A stretch of 64,000 bases of DNA from Xiphydria camelus (Eukaryota > Arthropoda > Insecta > Hymenoptera > Xiphydriidae), in NCBI GenBank assembly GCA_963678675.1, contig OY783196.1:15308138-15372137 (forward strand), given 5' to 3'. The notes under the pieces were generated by a model. It saw nothing but the letters and a program-made list of their open reading frames with translations. It was not told where the DNA came from and ran no database searches. Positions 10,890-21,503 of the stretch are shown here, one piece after another (position 1 is the stretch's first letter; the number at the start of each line of letters is the position of its first letter). The position numbers and the translations under genes were made by a program.

Positions 10890-11015
10890 GGGCCGGTTTT
10901 ACCAACAAGTATAAACGCGGTATAGCGCTATACTGAGAATAACCATAAGGCTTATTGCTGGTTATTCTCAGTATAGCGCTATTACGCGTTTATACCGTGT
11001 TGGTAAAACCGGCCC
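10890..11015. mobile_element. 126-bp Harbinger-type MITE, ends GGGCCGGTTTTACCAACA
   Basis: Flanked by TTA (10887-10889, 11016-11018). The inverted paralogue at about 7250-7275 lacks it and serves as the empty site. The same end sequence terminates the 2.5-kb element at 43171-45686, which is the likely longer relative. Confidence 0.92.
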
Positions 11016-11036
11016 TTAGTCGACTTTCACCACAAA

Positions 11037-11117
11037 GAGTCGATGACGCAATTGGTAGAATGCGAGAAGCGTTCCCAGTCTTCTAAGGAACGCAGGTTCG
11101 AGTCCGGGCCGGGTCGG
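11037..11117 (+). pseudogene. tRNA-like module (3)
   Basis: It has an A box TGACGCAATTGG and a B box GGTTCGAGTCC, with the same anticodon-arm region as module 1 (CGAGAAGCGTTCCCAGTCTT). The acceptor ends do not pair. It is the inverted counterpart of module 1 in the related element. Confidence 0.75.
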
Positions 11118-11272
11118 TTTGAGAAAAAAAAAATTGACACTAGTAGGCGGATAAGGCAGGCGAGAAATCCTACTTTATCGCCCCCTTTTTGCAAAATTCT
11201 ACTTTTACCATCGTACTTACACTGCGTGACTGCAGTGTGGCTTCACGCTGGACGTCCAGATGGACACCCCAG

Positions 11273-14200
11273 TAGACTAAGAGCTAGTGACATTTTTCAG
11301 TGATTATTTAGTTAAGGCCTATTTTTTGAGAGAATGTTGTGGGGGGCATGTCTAAGTGCCATCCGTGAGGATTAACCTTGATAGCGGTATGGGAGGCTGG
11401 CGGAACGCCCCCAACTTGTAAAAAATAGTGCACAAAATTATTATTTAGTTAAGGCTGAAATTTTGTTTACTATTCATCTGGTAGTCCACAATTATGAATA
11501 TAAATTGGCGGATCGATTGGCCGGCATTAAAAGGGTGGCGGATCATCCTAAATACGTCGTGTGAACAATAAAATTTTTATTATTTAGTTAAGCCTCAATT
11601 TTTAATATGTTACTGAGGCAACTGTTTCAAGTGGAAATTTAAATTGGCGGAACGAAATATTGGCATTAACTACCTGGCGGAACGGTTTAAACATCCATTG
11701 TGCGCGCCTCGATTTCGTGCTGTTTGCCGCAGAATTTGTTATATTAGGAATGCTTCTAATATAGATAATGATTTTGTTTATTTTCTGGAATCTTTTTAGT
11801 AATAATAGTAATTTAGTTTCCCTGGAGTTAATATTTTAGCGCTCATTCAATATTGATAAAGAGCTTCAATATATCAATCAAACATCAGTCTTATGTTAGG
11901 ACACTCAACATTTTATTTGTGATGTCAGATGTTTTAACAATTTTTTAAACGGATGAATGATATAATTTTTTTAGAATACCCTTTTGGCATTTGACCGACC
12001 GACGATAGTCAGATTCGTTTTTAGCGTACATAAATCTATAAGAATCACCGGCCTCGCGAGACAGCCTCGCAAAGTCGATTCGCGGCTTTAAGACACCCAA
12101 ATGTTATTTTTGTCACTCAGTGTCAAATACTCGGTTTCATGGGCGTCCTCGACGCATGTAAAATCATCTTTCACACATAAATTCGTGAAAAGTTGCACAG
12201 TGCGTGAAATAACCTGCGCAGTGCGTGAAATCGTCAATCTCGTATTTGACACTTAGGGCCGGTTTTACAAAAAATAGAATTCGTTATTCGGTTGTTTCGC
12301 ACCATTTTAACGAGTGTGATTGCCGTACTCGCTTCGCTCGTGTGGCAAACTTCACACTTGTTAAAAACGGCGCTTCACGCCCTCATAACGAAAATAACTA
12401 TTGTGATGTCAGATGTTTTAATCGGTTCGTACCGTTTGATAATATCATGATCGAAAATACCCCGCCAACCTATAGCTAATCTTGCCTCAACGAAGCGGTA
12501 TATTTCGGCGAACGTGTAATACCGAGCCAGCTGAACGAAGGGGAGGAATGTCGAATTCAGTCGATGGTCGATCGGGAATCCCCAATGCCTGGCTTATCCA
12601 GGTACTAGGGTGTTAATTCACGGTCCGAGATAGCCTGACGCATCGTCACGGTCGAGAAAATATCCGGCATCCTTAATCGTGAATGCGTAGCTCGGGAAAT
12701 TGTTTACAACGTAATTTTCTTCCTTTGGACACGGACCTCGGGAAATCCCCAGCATCATCTTTTGTTCTACGTCGGCGACGCTATCCCCTCCGTCGACGAA
12801 ATGCCGCTACGTTTCAATGATATAAGACGCAGCCAAACGCGTCTTCAATGCATTATCAACTATCGTATCGTGTTCCGAGGTCCTGCACCGAGTCAATTCA
12901 GTATAACCCATTGCAAACCATCCAGAGACTCGATCGCGCGGCGATCGAGCAATGTCGTCTTCGCCTTCTTGTATATTTTGTTGCAGAAAAACGTCCAAAG
13001 TAATATTATTTGAGGCAGAATCCCTTGCGAAATGTAGAAAAATCTTTTCAATACGCGAAAAATTTAAATTTAAATATTCTGACGTAGTTATCCCAGTCAC
13101 AGTCGATGAAGTGCATGGTTATCACGTGAAGTGTTATAAATATTTTACGTCTCTCAATTCGAAATATCTGAGTGATGATTCATTATTGAACGACCCGCCG
13201 CCAGTGTCTAGTGAAATATCTACATCATCAACAGAAACAACAGCATCATGTGCCCAAGTTGCATCTGGATTGCAAGCCAATGACACCGTAACGGATGTTG
13301 CAGGTCCATCGACTCAAGAGCAATCAGGTACTAAAATTGATAAGACCACTGAAAAAACTTAGGAAAATACGATGGCGTCAATACAATACCTCGTATCTCC
13401 ATGGAGAATGACTTTATAGAAACACTCCACAGCCTTATTTTATTGGCGATACGAGGTATTGTATTTGTAATTAGTAGGACTTGTTAATTGAATTAATGTC
13501 ATTGTGGCGCAACCTAGCGATTCATTATTGAGCCGTTAGTTTTGAAAGTGGCCTAAGTTTATTTATACTTAAATTAATATATTGAAGGGTTTGTGTTCCA
13601 ATGCAATTAAAAATATACGTATAGGATACCAATGAATCATACTGCTTAAGTGTATCTAAAGGAGTTAAATTTACAGTTCCTATACAAATAATGGCAATTA
13701 TTAATTGAATGCGTTTTCTTACCTCCATTCTTACAAAGAATGGAGTTAAGCCACTTTCAAAGTTAACAACCAGATTCGTTATAGAATGTGCAAGAGCCCA
13801 AGTCCATTCAACATAATTTAAAATGCTTCAAATTGAAAAAACAATACTCAATTTATTTTATATATTTTCACAACACTTCAAAAGCAAAATTTCTGCAATT
13901 GAGAACATTTTTTAACTACATAAATTACAAAACAATGTACTGCTCATCTACATTTTGACTGTGTGAGAGATATGAAGAAGTCATGATGCTCCGGTGGTAT
14001 GTAAGTCTATTATGTCCTTCAATTTTGCTGTTGTAATTTGCCTTGCACATTTTTGATTTATGGCTTCATTTTTGAGATATTTATTTGAATTTATAGGATT
14101 GTAAACACGTCTAAAGCCAAGCTTAAAAGCTGCGCTGAATTAAAAATATCGAGAAAGCCTTTCGTGCCAATCGGACTAAAAATGAGACGATCAAGTGACC

Positions 14201-15158
14201 CTCAATCATTTTTATTGTCACATTCTTTATAAATTTGTCACTTGTTGTATCTATTTGGTAGAGTGTGTGTACCTAACTTCTTGTAAATATTCAAGTTTCT
14301 TACTGAAGTACCTACCATATATTTGTAAGTCGATAAATACTCTAAGAAATTAGTTCGCTTTAAAAAAATTTCTGTTAAAAATATTCTTTCACTTCACGCA
14401 CCTCGTTATATTTGTATAAAGCACTATATCGTCGGTCAAATGCCAAAAGGGTATTCTAAAAAAAATTATATCATTCATCCGTTTTAAAAATTGTTAAAAC
14501 ATCTGACATCACAAATAAAATGTTGAGTGTCCTAACATAAGACTGATGTTTGATTGATATATTGAAGCTCTTTATCAATATTGAATGAGCGCTAAAATAT
14601 TAACTCCAGGGAAACTAAATTACCATTATTACTAAAAAGATTCCAGAAAATAAACAAAATCATTATTTATATTAGAAGCATTCCTAATACAAAAAATTCT
14701 GCGGCAAACCACACGAAATCGAGGCGCGCACAATGGATGTTTAAACCGTTCCGCCAGGTAGTTAATGCCAATATTTCGTTCCGCCAATTTAAATTTCCAC
14801 TTGAAACAGTTGCCTCAATAACATATTAAAAATTGAAGCTTAACTAAATAATAAAAATTTTATTGTTCACACGACGTATTTAGGATGATCCGCCACCCTT
14901 TTAATGCCGGCCAATCGATCCGCCAATTTATATTCATAATTGTGGACTACCAGATGAATAGTAAACGAAATTTGAGCCTTAACTAAATAATAATTTTGTG
15001 CACTATTTTTTACAGGTTGGGGGCGTTCCGCCAGCCTCCCATACCGCTATCAAGGTTAATCCTCACGGATGGCACTTAGACATGCCCCCCACAACATTCT
15101 CTCAAAAAATAGGCCTTAACTAAATAATCACTGAAAAATGTCACTAGCTCTTAGTCTA
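11273..15158. mobile_element. 3.9-kb DNA transposon with ~730-bp terminal inverted repeats and CAG target duplication
   Basis: The arms 11273-12006 and 14428-15158 are near-identical inverted copies starting TAGACTAAGAGCTAGTGAC. The host sequence CCCCAGTGCATGC, intact in the paralogue near 6995, is split with CAG on both sides (11270-11272, 15159-15161), giving a 3-bp duplication. Each arm carries three copies of TTATTTAGTTAAGGC and five of a (T)GGCGGA(A/T)C motif, regularly interspersed. The interior holds one supported ORF (12952-13362), a small inverted repeat at about 13379-13462 and another at about 13532-13768. I cannot assign a superfamily: 3-bp duplications occur in several, and the ends are not CACTA-like. 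Confidence 0.9.
12952..13362 (+). CDS. Zinc-finger (C2HC-like) N-terminal domain protein inside the long-TIR element
   Basis: A 136-codon ORF starting MSSSPSCIFCCRKTSK. Cysteines and histidines (CIFC near residue 8, C near 28, then GYHVKCYKYF near 59) resemble the N-terminal zinc-binding region of the insect-expanded family seen at 57.8-61.6 kb (CFFC...C...YHHTCYVNF). The rest is Ser/Thr-rich (SSEISTSSTETTASC) and ends in KTTEKT. It is far shorter than the full family protein and keeps only the putative DNA- or RNA-binding finger. It could be a captured fragment or the remains of the element's own gene. The function is not known. An upstream exon is possible. Confidence 0.6.
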   Translation: MSSSPSCIFCCRKTSKVILFEAESLAKCRKIFSIREKFKFKYSDVVIPVTVDEVHGYHVKCYKYFTSLNSKYLSDDSLLNDPPPVSSEISTSSTETTASCAQVASGLQANDTVTDVAGPSTQEQSGTKIDKTTEKT

Positions 15159-15230
15159 CAGTGCATGCACTCGAATGCACCGCGTGAAAGTAGTGTGCAG
15201 TCACGGTGGCGCCACGTTGCTATCGGGGTA

Positions 15231-15761
15231 CTGAACTCTCCACGGACGCTTTACCACATGCTTTAGTTTCACAAGGAAAGTACATGAATACAAATTTTTT
15301 AATGCGTATTTCAGAAAATACATCTCTCAAAAGATTTAAAAAATATTTGAAATAAAATGTTTAAAAAAACGCGTTTATAAAATGTTACAAAAATATTTCA
15401 AATGAAATAAAAAGATAAAAACGTTTTAAACATATTTTTGAAACTTTATGTACTATGTGAGAACGGATTTTAGACGATAACATAAATTAAATATCTGTAT
15501 GAAAATAGGAAATGCAATTTAAGAATAGAAAATAACGTCCTCTTATTCTGATGCTTGCAGGAAAATTTTTTATATCGAAAATTGAATATTTTCTTTTTTC
15601 TTGATCATAAAAGTCGAGTAGGGCACTTTGAAACGTGTTTCAATCTTAATAGGTTAAAGCCAACCAATTTTTGAAACTTTTCAAGGATCATACTATCACA
15701 GGAAAAATTTGTATTGAAAATAAAAAAAATGTCATGGTCAATTTTTGTTACTGAGTTGATG
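15231..15761. other. AT-rich intergenic sequence, no gene seen
   Basis: About 530 bp of AT-rich DNA after the third CCCCGATAGC element, with runs of AAAATATTT type. No ORF, RNA or repeat that I can support. Confidence 0.3.
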
Positions 15762-15866
15762 TGGAACCCCATATCCTGCGAGCGATACCACGCTTCATCT
15801 AGATGAATAATATGCTATTATTCATCCAGATGAAGCGTGGTATCGCTCGCAGGATATGGGGTTCCA
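15762..15866. repeat. Near-perfect 105-bp palindrome
   Basis: TGGAACCCCATATCCTGCGA on the left and its exact inverse on the right, around a short ATCTAGATGAATAA-type centre. The arms are 40-45 bp. No target duplication was recognised. It may be a minimal foldback element. Confidence 0.8.
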
Positions 15867-16054
15867 GCAATCAGGGCAATCAGGTATTATCGAATTGCTA
15901 CAAATACAATTTATATATTTTCGGAGTATTATGAACAGCTAATTTTCGTTATTGAAATTAACATCCTTTGCTGGATACGCGGAACCTATACATTTAATAA
16001 TGATATGCGTAAGATACGGACGAGAATAGAACAACCCGTTGACAGGGCAGAGTA

Positions 16055-16370
16055 CCGTATGTCCGCGATCATTTGAACCATAGGAAAATTGCGAGTTTTG
16101 CATGAGCACCCCTTTGGGTCTCCTCGTCCAATAGAATCACCGGAGAAGCGTGAATGCGCATGCGTAGTCATCCGCGAGTGTGGCGACGTCAGCAAGTTCA
16201 GATCGATTATTTCGATAACCGATCTGAACTTGCTGACGACGCTACACTCGCGGATGACTACGCATGCGCATTCACGCTTCTCCGGTGATTCTATTGGACG
16301 AGGAGACCCAAAGGGGTGCTCATGCAAAACTCGCAATTTTCCTATGGTTCAAATGATCGCGGACATACGG
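16055..16370. mobile_element. 316-bp hairpin MITE, ends CCGTATGTCCGCGATCATTT (copy 1)
   Basis: An almost perfect palindrome with about 150-bp arms. It is flanked by TA (16053-16054, 16371-16372) and is nearly identical to 26878-27193. The terminal motif is shared with the copy A/B elements at 6.9-10.3 kb. ORFs on the two strands are mirror images and not genes. Confidence 0.93.
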
Positions 16371-16372
16371 TA

Positions 16373-17886
16373 TATAGGTTGAAGCGCCCTGCAGCGGTGA
16401 ATTACGTATACTTAACAGAGCGAATTTCAATGACTTAGTTATTGAGTACGAATTTGTTATTGGGGTTCGTGACTTCGAAAAAATCTGAGTTCATCAACTA
16501 ACTAAAATTTATTCATAAGCATTTGTGTAAACGCGTGGCTACATCTCCGCCATATGTATACATATTATGCACTTATGTACACTAAATCTTGAAAATTAAC
16601 CAATCATAAACATTTATTAAAAAAAAGTGCAACCAATTATAGGCTTAATCCTGTCAGATTATGATGGAGATGTAATCATTGATAGATAGATAGATAGTGA
16701 TAGATCAATTCGATTAGCATCCAATATGAAAAAACTTTTAGATATTGACAAACGATGCGGCTTACTCGTAAGTGTTTTCCGAGTTCTTACGTGCGGTAAA
16801 ATTTATGACTATTATCCCTTTTTCAGTTTACAGTAAATAGCGATCATGCGTGAAAAATATACGTACACGCTCTATGTGCGTATATTTATTTTACTCCGTG
16901 TATATTCTTACAGTCCAGACTCCAAGGTTTGAATGCGCGCGAATACGAGCTCAGGTATATATATGTATGTATAAATGACGAAGTTTCCTCATACATATAC
17001 CGATTGACAAGAGTCATTCGTTATGACACCAGCATCTCTCTCTCTCTCTCTCTCACAACTTTAAAATATCTATACCCCTACGGACTTGACGTTGCATCGT
17101 GTAAGCACGCGACATACGATGCATCTTCGTTAATGCATAATAACGTAATTGTGTACGTATACATACGTAGGTATAACGCAGATTGTTTGCGCATGCAAAA
17201 GAGGAAAAATTCGGCCGAGCTTTTTCGCTCGTCAAAAAAACGCGATAAAAATAAAATTAGGTATCCAGCTCATGGACTCGTACCTTCGTCGAATTGTACT
17301 CAAATCCCGTTAACTGGTTCTTTATTGTCGAAGTACTTCTCTTCCGTGAAACGAAGGAAGAACACGTCACGACTGGACACTGTTTTTTACGTTAAAGGTA
17401 TCTCGCGAAGAGGACAGCATCCCCTCGTACTAATAAACCTAATACGGCCCTTCGTAAAAGGAATGTAATGTTACGGCACTGCTGTTATGTACATCACTTG
17501 TTCTTTTTCTTATTTCCCCACGAGGTGTCAGTTATTCATCGAATAATCGAAAAGGTCGTTTTTGTTCTACGTGCGATCCGAACTCAATAGGTACTACGCA
17601 GCATATGCACTTATTACGCGGCCGATGGAAACACAATCAACCGAACACGCCGTAGATATCTCACTACTGCTTTTTTAGCTTGCAGCCACGTTGATTACGT
17701 GGTAGTAGTACGTATACATGTTACACTAGCCTGTGCCTTCGAGACTCGGTACATGTAGTCTCGCTACTCTACCGACCATTGTTTGGATTTGAAGCTGAAA
17801 GTTCACATAACTCGTGTAGTCCACGTCCAAACAAAACATCAAAATTGCGAGTCTTGCATAAGTACCCCTATGTTCAGTTGAGCACC
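16373..17886. other. Unassigned region with microsatellites
   Basis: It contains (GATA)n near 16682 and (TC)n near 17038, plus sequence near 17844 (AAAATTGCGAGTCTTGCATA) that resembles the arm of the 316-bp MITE. A 179-codon ORF at 16929-17468 has no family resemblance and contains the TC repeat as a serine-leucine run; I do not call it a gene. Confidence 0.35.
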
Positions 17887-17888
17887 TC

Positions 17889-18192
17889 TCTGGGGCCCCT
17901 TTCTCGAACTCCGTGCACGCACCTTAGCGAATAGACCAATCAGGATCAAGTATTCCGTTGTGGTGGGGTTATGGACAACGGAGACTTGATCCTGATTGGT
18001 CTATTCGCTAAGATGCGTGCACGCAAAGTACGAGCGGGGCCCCTATTCTCGAATGTCGTGCGAGAATTGTCGTATACGAATCTTTAGCTTTAACCAATGA
18101 AATAGTGGACCGAATGGAATAGCCGAAACGAGATTGGTGAGATTCAAAGATTCGTATACGAAAGTTTCTCGCATGAGCTCGAGAATAGGGAC
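17889..18192. mobile_element. Two adjacent palindromic MITEs with GGGGCCCC(C/T)TTTCTC-like ends
   Basis: The first (about 17889-18043) pairs AATAGACCAATCAGGATCAA with its inverse. The second (about 18039-18192) pairs GGGCCCCTATTCTCGA with TCGAGAATAGGGACCC, with an inner GTATACGAATCTTT palindrome. They share the GGGGCCCC between them. A relative of the first is at 30877-31035. Confidence 0.75.
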
Positions 18193-18198
18193 CCAGAG

Positions 18199-19950
18199 GG
18201 CGCGCATACGAGCGAAACGTTTGAAATATCTAATTTCCCGATAGGTAAAAGCGGGAGGTAGATAAATGCGGGAGATCGAAGTGTAACCTTAAAATTGTGA
18301 ATGCTGGAATAATGGTGAGTAATTGTTTGAAACTATAAGACATAATAATTCGGGTTTTTTTCGATGTTCAACTAAATAACACGACTGATACCTAATTGCA
18401 GAGAGAAGCGACTGGCAGTCGTGGAGGAAGGGACTACCGTCAACGTGATCCTCGTCAGAGTGGTCGAGCTCTGCCTCGGCGACGAAAGGTGCAATTAAAA
18501 TGAAATGAAAGCCTGAGTCAAGGTGAAAATTGGAAGGCGTGGAAAGAAAACGCGGCAGAGTCGCCAACAGAAGGAGTGAGTGAAGTGCGAAAGAAAAGTG
18601 CAGTGGCGCCGAAAAACGTCGCATGTAGAAGACAGTGACGAACAGCAGCAGCAGCTGGTCGACACTGCTCAACTCCGCACCAGCTCCTGAATGATATCTC
18701 GCCGATCGCGATACGCGGCAGCTCCTGTGGACAACGATTCCAGACACTCGAGTCGTAGTCGCAGCAAGGACAGCAGCAGCAGCAGCGTCGACGGCAGGGC
18801 CACCGTTGGAAAGCGAAGGCAATCCAAGACCGACTCGGATAGCTGTAAGAGAAAGACACATCGGCGGAAACATAAAATATCGAAGCAAGACTTGCAATGA
18901 GAGTGTGGTAAGAGGAAGAAGAAAAATGACAGAGACAAGGCGACGAGACGGAGGAGGAAGTCGTCACCACGAAGGGTTCCTTAGCTGTCACTACCACCGC
19001 CAACACTGCTTCTTCCTTTTTCAGTGAGGCTCCCGTTCTTCTCCACCGTTTACACTCCTGACGTGATGCCGCTGTCGGGTGTCACAGGAATTCGGCATGA
19101 TTTACGACTGGGTGTAGACGGCCTGTTCTCTGGAACTGTTCGCACGGTGCTAGTACTGCTACCGTTTCAGGAACCCTTCGTGGTGACGACTTCCTCCTCC
19201 GTCTCGTCGCCTTGTCTCTGTCATTTTTCTTCTTCCTCTTACCACACTCTCATTGCAAGTCTTGCTTCGATATTTTATGTTTCCGCCGATGTGTCTTTCT
19301 CTTACAGCTATCCGAGTCGGTCTTGGATTGCCTTCGCTTTCCAACGGTGGCCCTGCCGTCGACGCTGCTGCTGCTGCTGTCCTTGCTGCGACTACGACTC
19401 GAGTGTCTGGAATCGTTGTCCACAGGAGCTGCCGCGTATCGCGATCGGCGAGATATCATTCAGGAGCTAGTGCGGAGTTGAGCAGTGTCGACCAGCTGCT
19501 GCTGCTGTTCGTCACTGTCTTCTACATGCGACGTTTTTCGGCGCCACTGCACTTTTCTTTCGCACTTTACTCACTCCTTCTGTTGGCGACTCTGCCGCGT
19601 TTTCTTTCCACGCCTTCCAATTTTCACCTTGACTCAGGCTTTCATTTCATTTTAATTGCACCTTTCGTCGCCGAGGCAGAGCTCGACCACTGACAAGGAT
19701 CACGTTGACGGTAGTCCCTTCCTCCACGACTGCCAGTCGCTTCTCTCTGCAATTAGGTATCAGTCGTGTTATTTAGTTGAACATCGAAAAAAAACCCGAA
19801 TTATTATGTCTTATAGTTTCAAACAATTACTCACCATTATTCCAACATTCACAATTTTGAGGTTACACTTCGATCTCCCGCATTTATCTACCTCCCGCTT
19901 TTACCTATCGGGAAATTAGATATTTCAAACGTTTCGCTCGTATGCGCGCC
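18199..19950. mobile_element. 1.75-kb foldback element, 782-bp arms, carrying SR-rich sequence
   Basis: The arms 18199-18980 and 19170-19950 are near-identical inverted copies starting GGCGCGCATACGAGCGAAAC. The spacer is 189 bp. The arms include a stretch (18267-18310) similar to the interior of the CCGTATGTCC elements (about 8275-8325) and a GC-rich segment with CAGCAGCAG runs. The segment from about 18400 has exon-like composition and follows an AATTGCAG acceptor-like site after a GGTGAGTAAT donor-like site (18313), as if an intron and exon of a host gene were captured. A transcript across it would form a very long hairpin. Confidence 0.85.
18691..18900 (+). CDS. Arg/Ser-rich ORF in the foldback arm (duplicated at 19250-19459, minus)
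   Basis: A 69-codon ORF rich in RS/SR dipeptides (SRHSSRSRSKDSSSSS) ending in a basic tract (KRKTHRRKHKISKQDL). The same peptide is encoded on the other arm without change. RS-rich sequence is typical of splicing-factor-type host proteins, so a captured host exon is a reasonable guess, but low-complexity protein cannot prove ancestry. The conserved reading between arms simply reflects arm identity. Confidence 0.4.
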   Translation: MISRRSRYAAAPVDNDSRHSSRSRSKDSSSSSVDGRATVGKRRQSKTDSDSCKRKTHRRKHKISKQDLQ

Positions 19951-20856
19951 ATCTTCCAAAGCCACCTTTAACTAAAACACTGCCGAAGTCAAGTTTCAGG
20001 AAAATTCAGGTCGCTGCACCTGCTCGACTAGCCATTGGACATACGGTATGACTGCAATATAATATGATCATACGTGCCATCATATATATATATGTAGGTA
20101 TACCTACGATTATATATGCTTATATTTAGAAATATGTGATCATATATGGCCTATATGGGATTATATATGAGGAGCTCCGAATCAAAACGCAGTTTTCGAA
20201 AGCTGATTCTATAATATAGATATATGGATTTTTTCTCATAGGGTATACCTAAACTGCTTTACGTGTCTTTTTGATTAGCAAGTAAGCGGTTTACCTGGAG
20301 GGTAAGTATTATCTAGAAGTTAGAACTGGCTCTGAGGATGTTTAATAAATCTTGACAAAATCTTGATTGAGGCAACACTGCATAATTACCTAAGACTATA
20401 ATTCCCGGAATAACGACTTAATTAAAGAATTTCCTTAATTTTTTTGAATGAGCAAAACAAGTTCTTTCCTTTATTGTCACGACTAAACTCCTATTCCGAA
20501 CCCCTATTAGTTTGCATAATGTCACATTATACCTTTCATCTTTCGATCTTAAGATATACAGAAGATATATCTTAACATTTCAGAAACACAGATTATGGGC
20601 TTACATGGTTCTTCCAGGAAGCCACAGATACCCAGATAGAAAAGCGTGCCACTGGATTAGTGCAGTGCCGCCAATACACCGCCAAAGTTGATGCAGACCT
20701 TGTCGAAGCACGCCGTGTCGGTAGAACCTGATATTTCTATCGTGACATTTTGTACCGCAATTCTAGAGATTTTTAATTCCGGCATATTGGAGGTAAAATG
20801 CATGTGTACTGACAGTATATTATTGGAATGCTGTACAACTATATTACCATAATAAT
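19951..20856. other. Unassigned AT-rich region with one orphan GGACATACGG end
   Basis: No gene. At about 20037-20048 the sequence GGACATACGGTA matches a right end of the CCGTATGTCC family, but no partner left end was identified nearby. An AT repeat at 20080-20175 (TATATATGTAGGTATACC) is low complexity. Confidence 0.4.
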
Positions 20857-21140
20857 GTGCCTGCATATCACTGGCACATAATGCCCGTATGCTGCTGGAA
20901 CGTCGTATTACTATACTACCGTCATACCATGCTCACATATTATTGACACATAGTGTCAGTATGCTGCAGGAACGTCATATAACTATAGTACAGTCATATT
21001 GTGCCTGCATGTTACTGGCACGCAGTGCCAGAATGCTGCAGGAAATTCATGTCATTACACTACCGTTATACTGTGCCTACATATTACTGGCACATAGAGC
21101 CAGTATGTTGCCAGAATGTCGTATCGCTATACTACACATT
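20857..21140. repeat. 72-bp tandem repeat, about four diverged copies
   Basis: Units begin near 20858, 20930, 21001 and 21074 (spacing 71-73 bp), each with TGCC(T)(G/A)CATATTACTGGCAC, then AGTATGCTGCAGGAACGTCA and CTATACTACCGTCATA. A partial unit precedes. Since 72 is divisible by three, a repeat-encoded ORF (20889-21212) is produced on the plus strand. It is a by-product, not a gene. Possibly a local minisatellite. Confidence 0.85.
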
Positions 21141-21215
21141 GCTTGCTCTATTACCGAAACAGTATATCTCCACAGTACCATATATCGCTCATGGACTGCA
21201 ACAGTGGCATAACTC

Positions 21216-21408
21216 AAAATTGGAATTTTCCCAAGAGACGACTTTAAAAGTTGAATTATTATATTATACGACCGTTGACCATTTGCTGTCAGATTATAAT
21301 TATCATAGAATTTTCATGATAATTATCATAATTTGGCAGCACATGGTCAACGCTCGTATAATATATGATTCAACTTTTAAAGTTGTCTCTTGGGAAAATT
21401 CCAATTTT
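21216..21408. repeat. 193-bp palindrome, ends AAAATTGGAATTTTCCCAAG
   Basis: The arms of about 90 bp are inverted copies with a few mismatches around ATTATCATAGAATTTTCATG. Probably a MITE; no clear target duplication. Confidence 0.78.
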
Positions 21409-21503
21409 TAGTTGCTTGCATGGATATTTAAGGAAAATTAGATTTAAAAATACAATAACTGATGTTCAGAAATATTTAACAAAATAAATTTTATTTCACA
21501 TTT

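Larger units (their letters stand above)
10336..15228. mobile_element. CCCCGATAGC-family element 3, split by the 3.9-kb long-TIR element
   Basis: The left end is CCCCGACAGCAAAG after TA (10334-10335). The right end is GTTGCTATCGGGG before TA (15229-15230). Removing 11273-15158 and one CAG leaves about 1.0 kb that is the inverted equivalent of 6930-8173, including the tRNA-like module. It also holds two palindromic insertions (10674-10780 and 10890-11015). Confidence 0.88.

Noticed and set aside
16929..17468. 179-codon plus-strand ORF
   Set aside because: It contains a TC microsatellite read as Ser/Leu, has no domain pattern, and lies in repeat-rich DNA. I could not support it as a gene.
16055..20048. 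One large element from a CCGTATGTCC end to the orphan GGACATACGG at 20.04 kb
   Set aside because: The left end at 16055 is fully accounted for by its own partner at 16370. No unused left end with the right orientation was found.
20857..21140. CRISPR array
   Set aside because: Repeat units are contiguous and diverged without unique spacers, and the DNA is eukaryotic.
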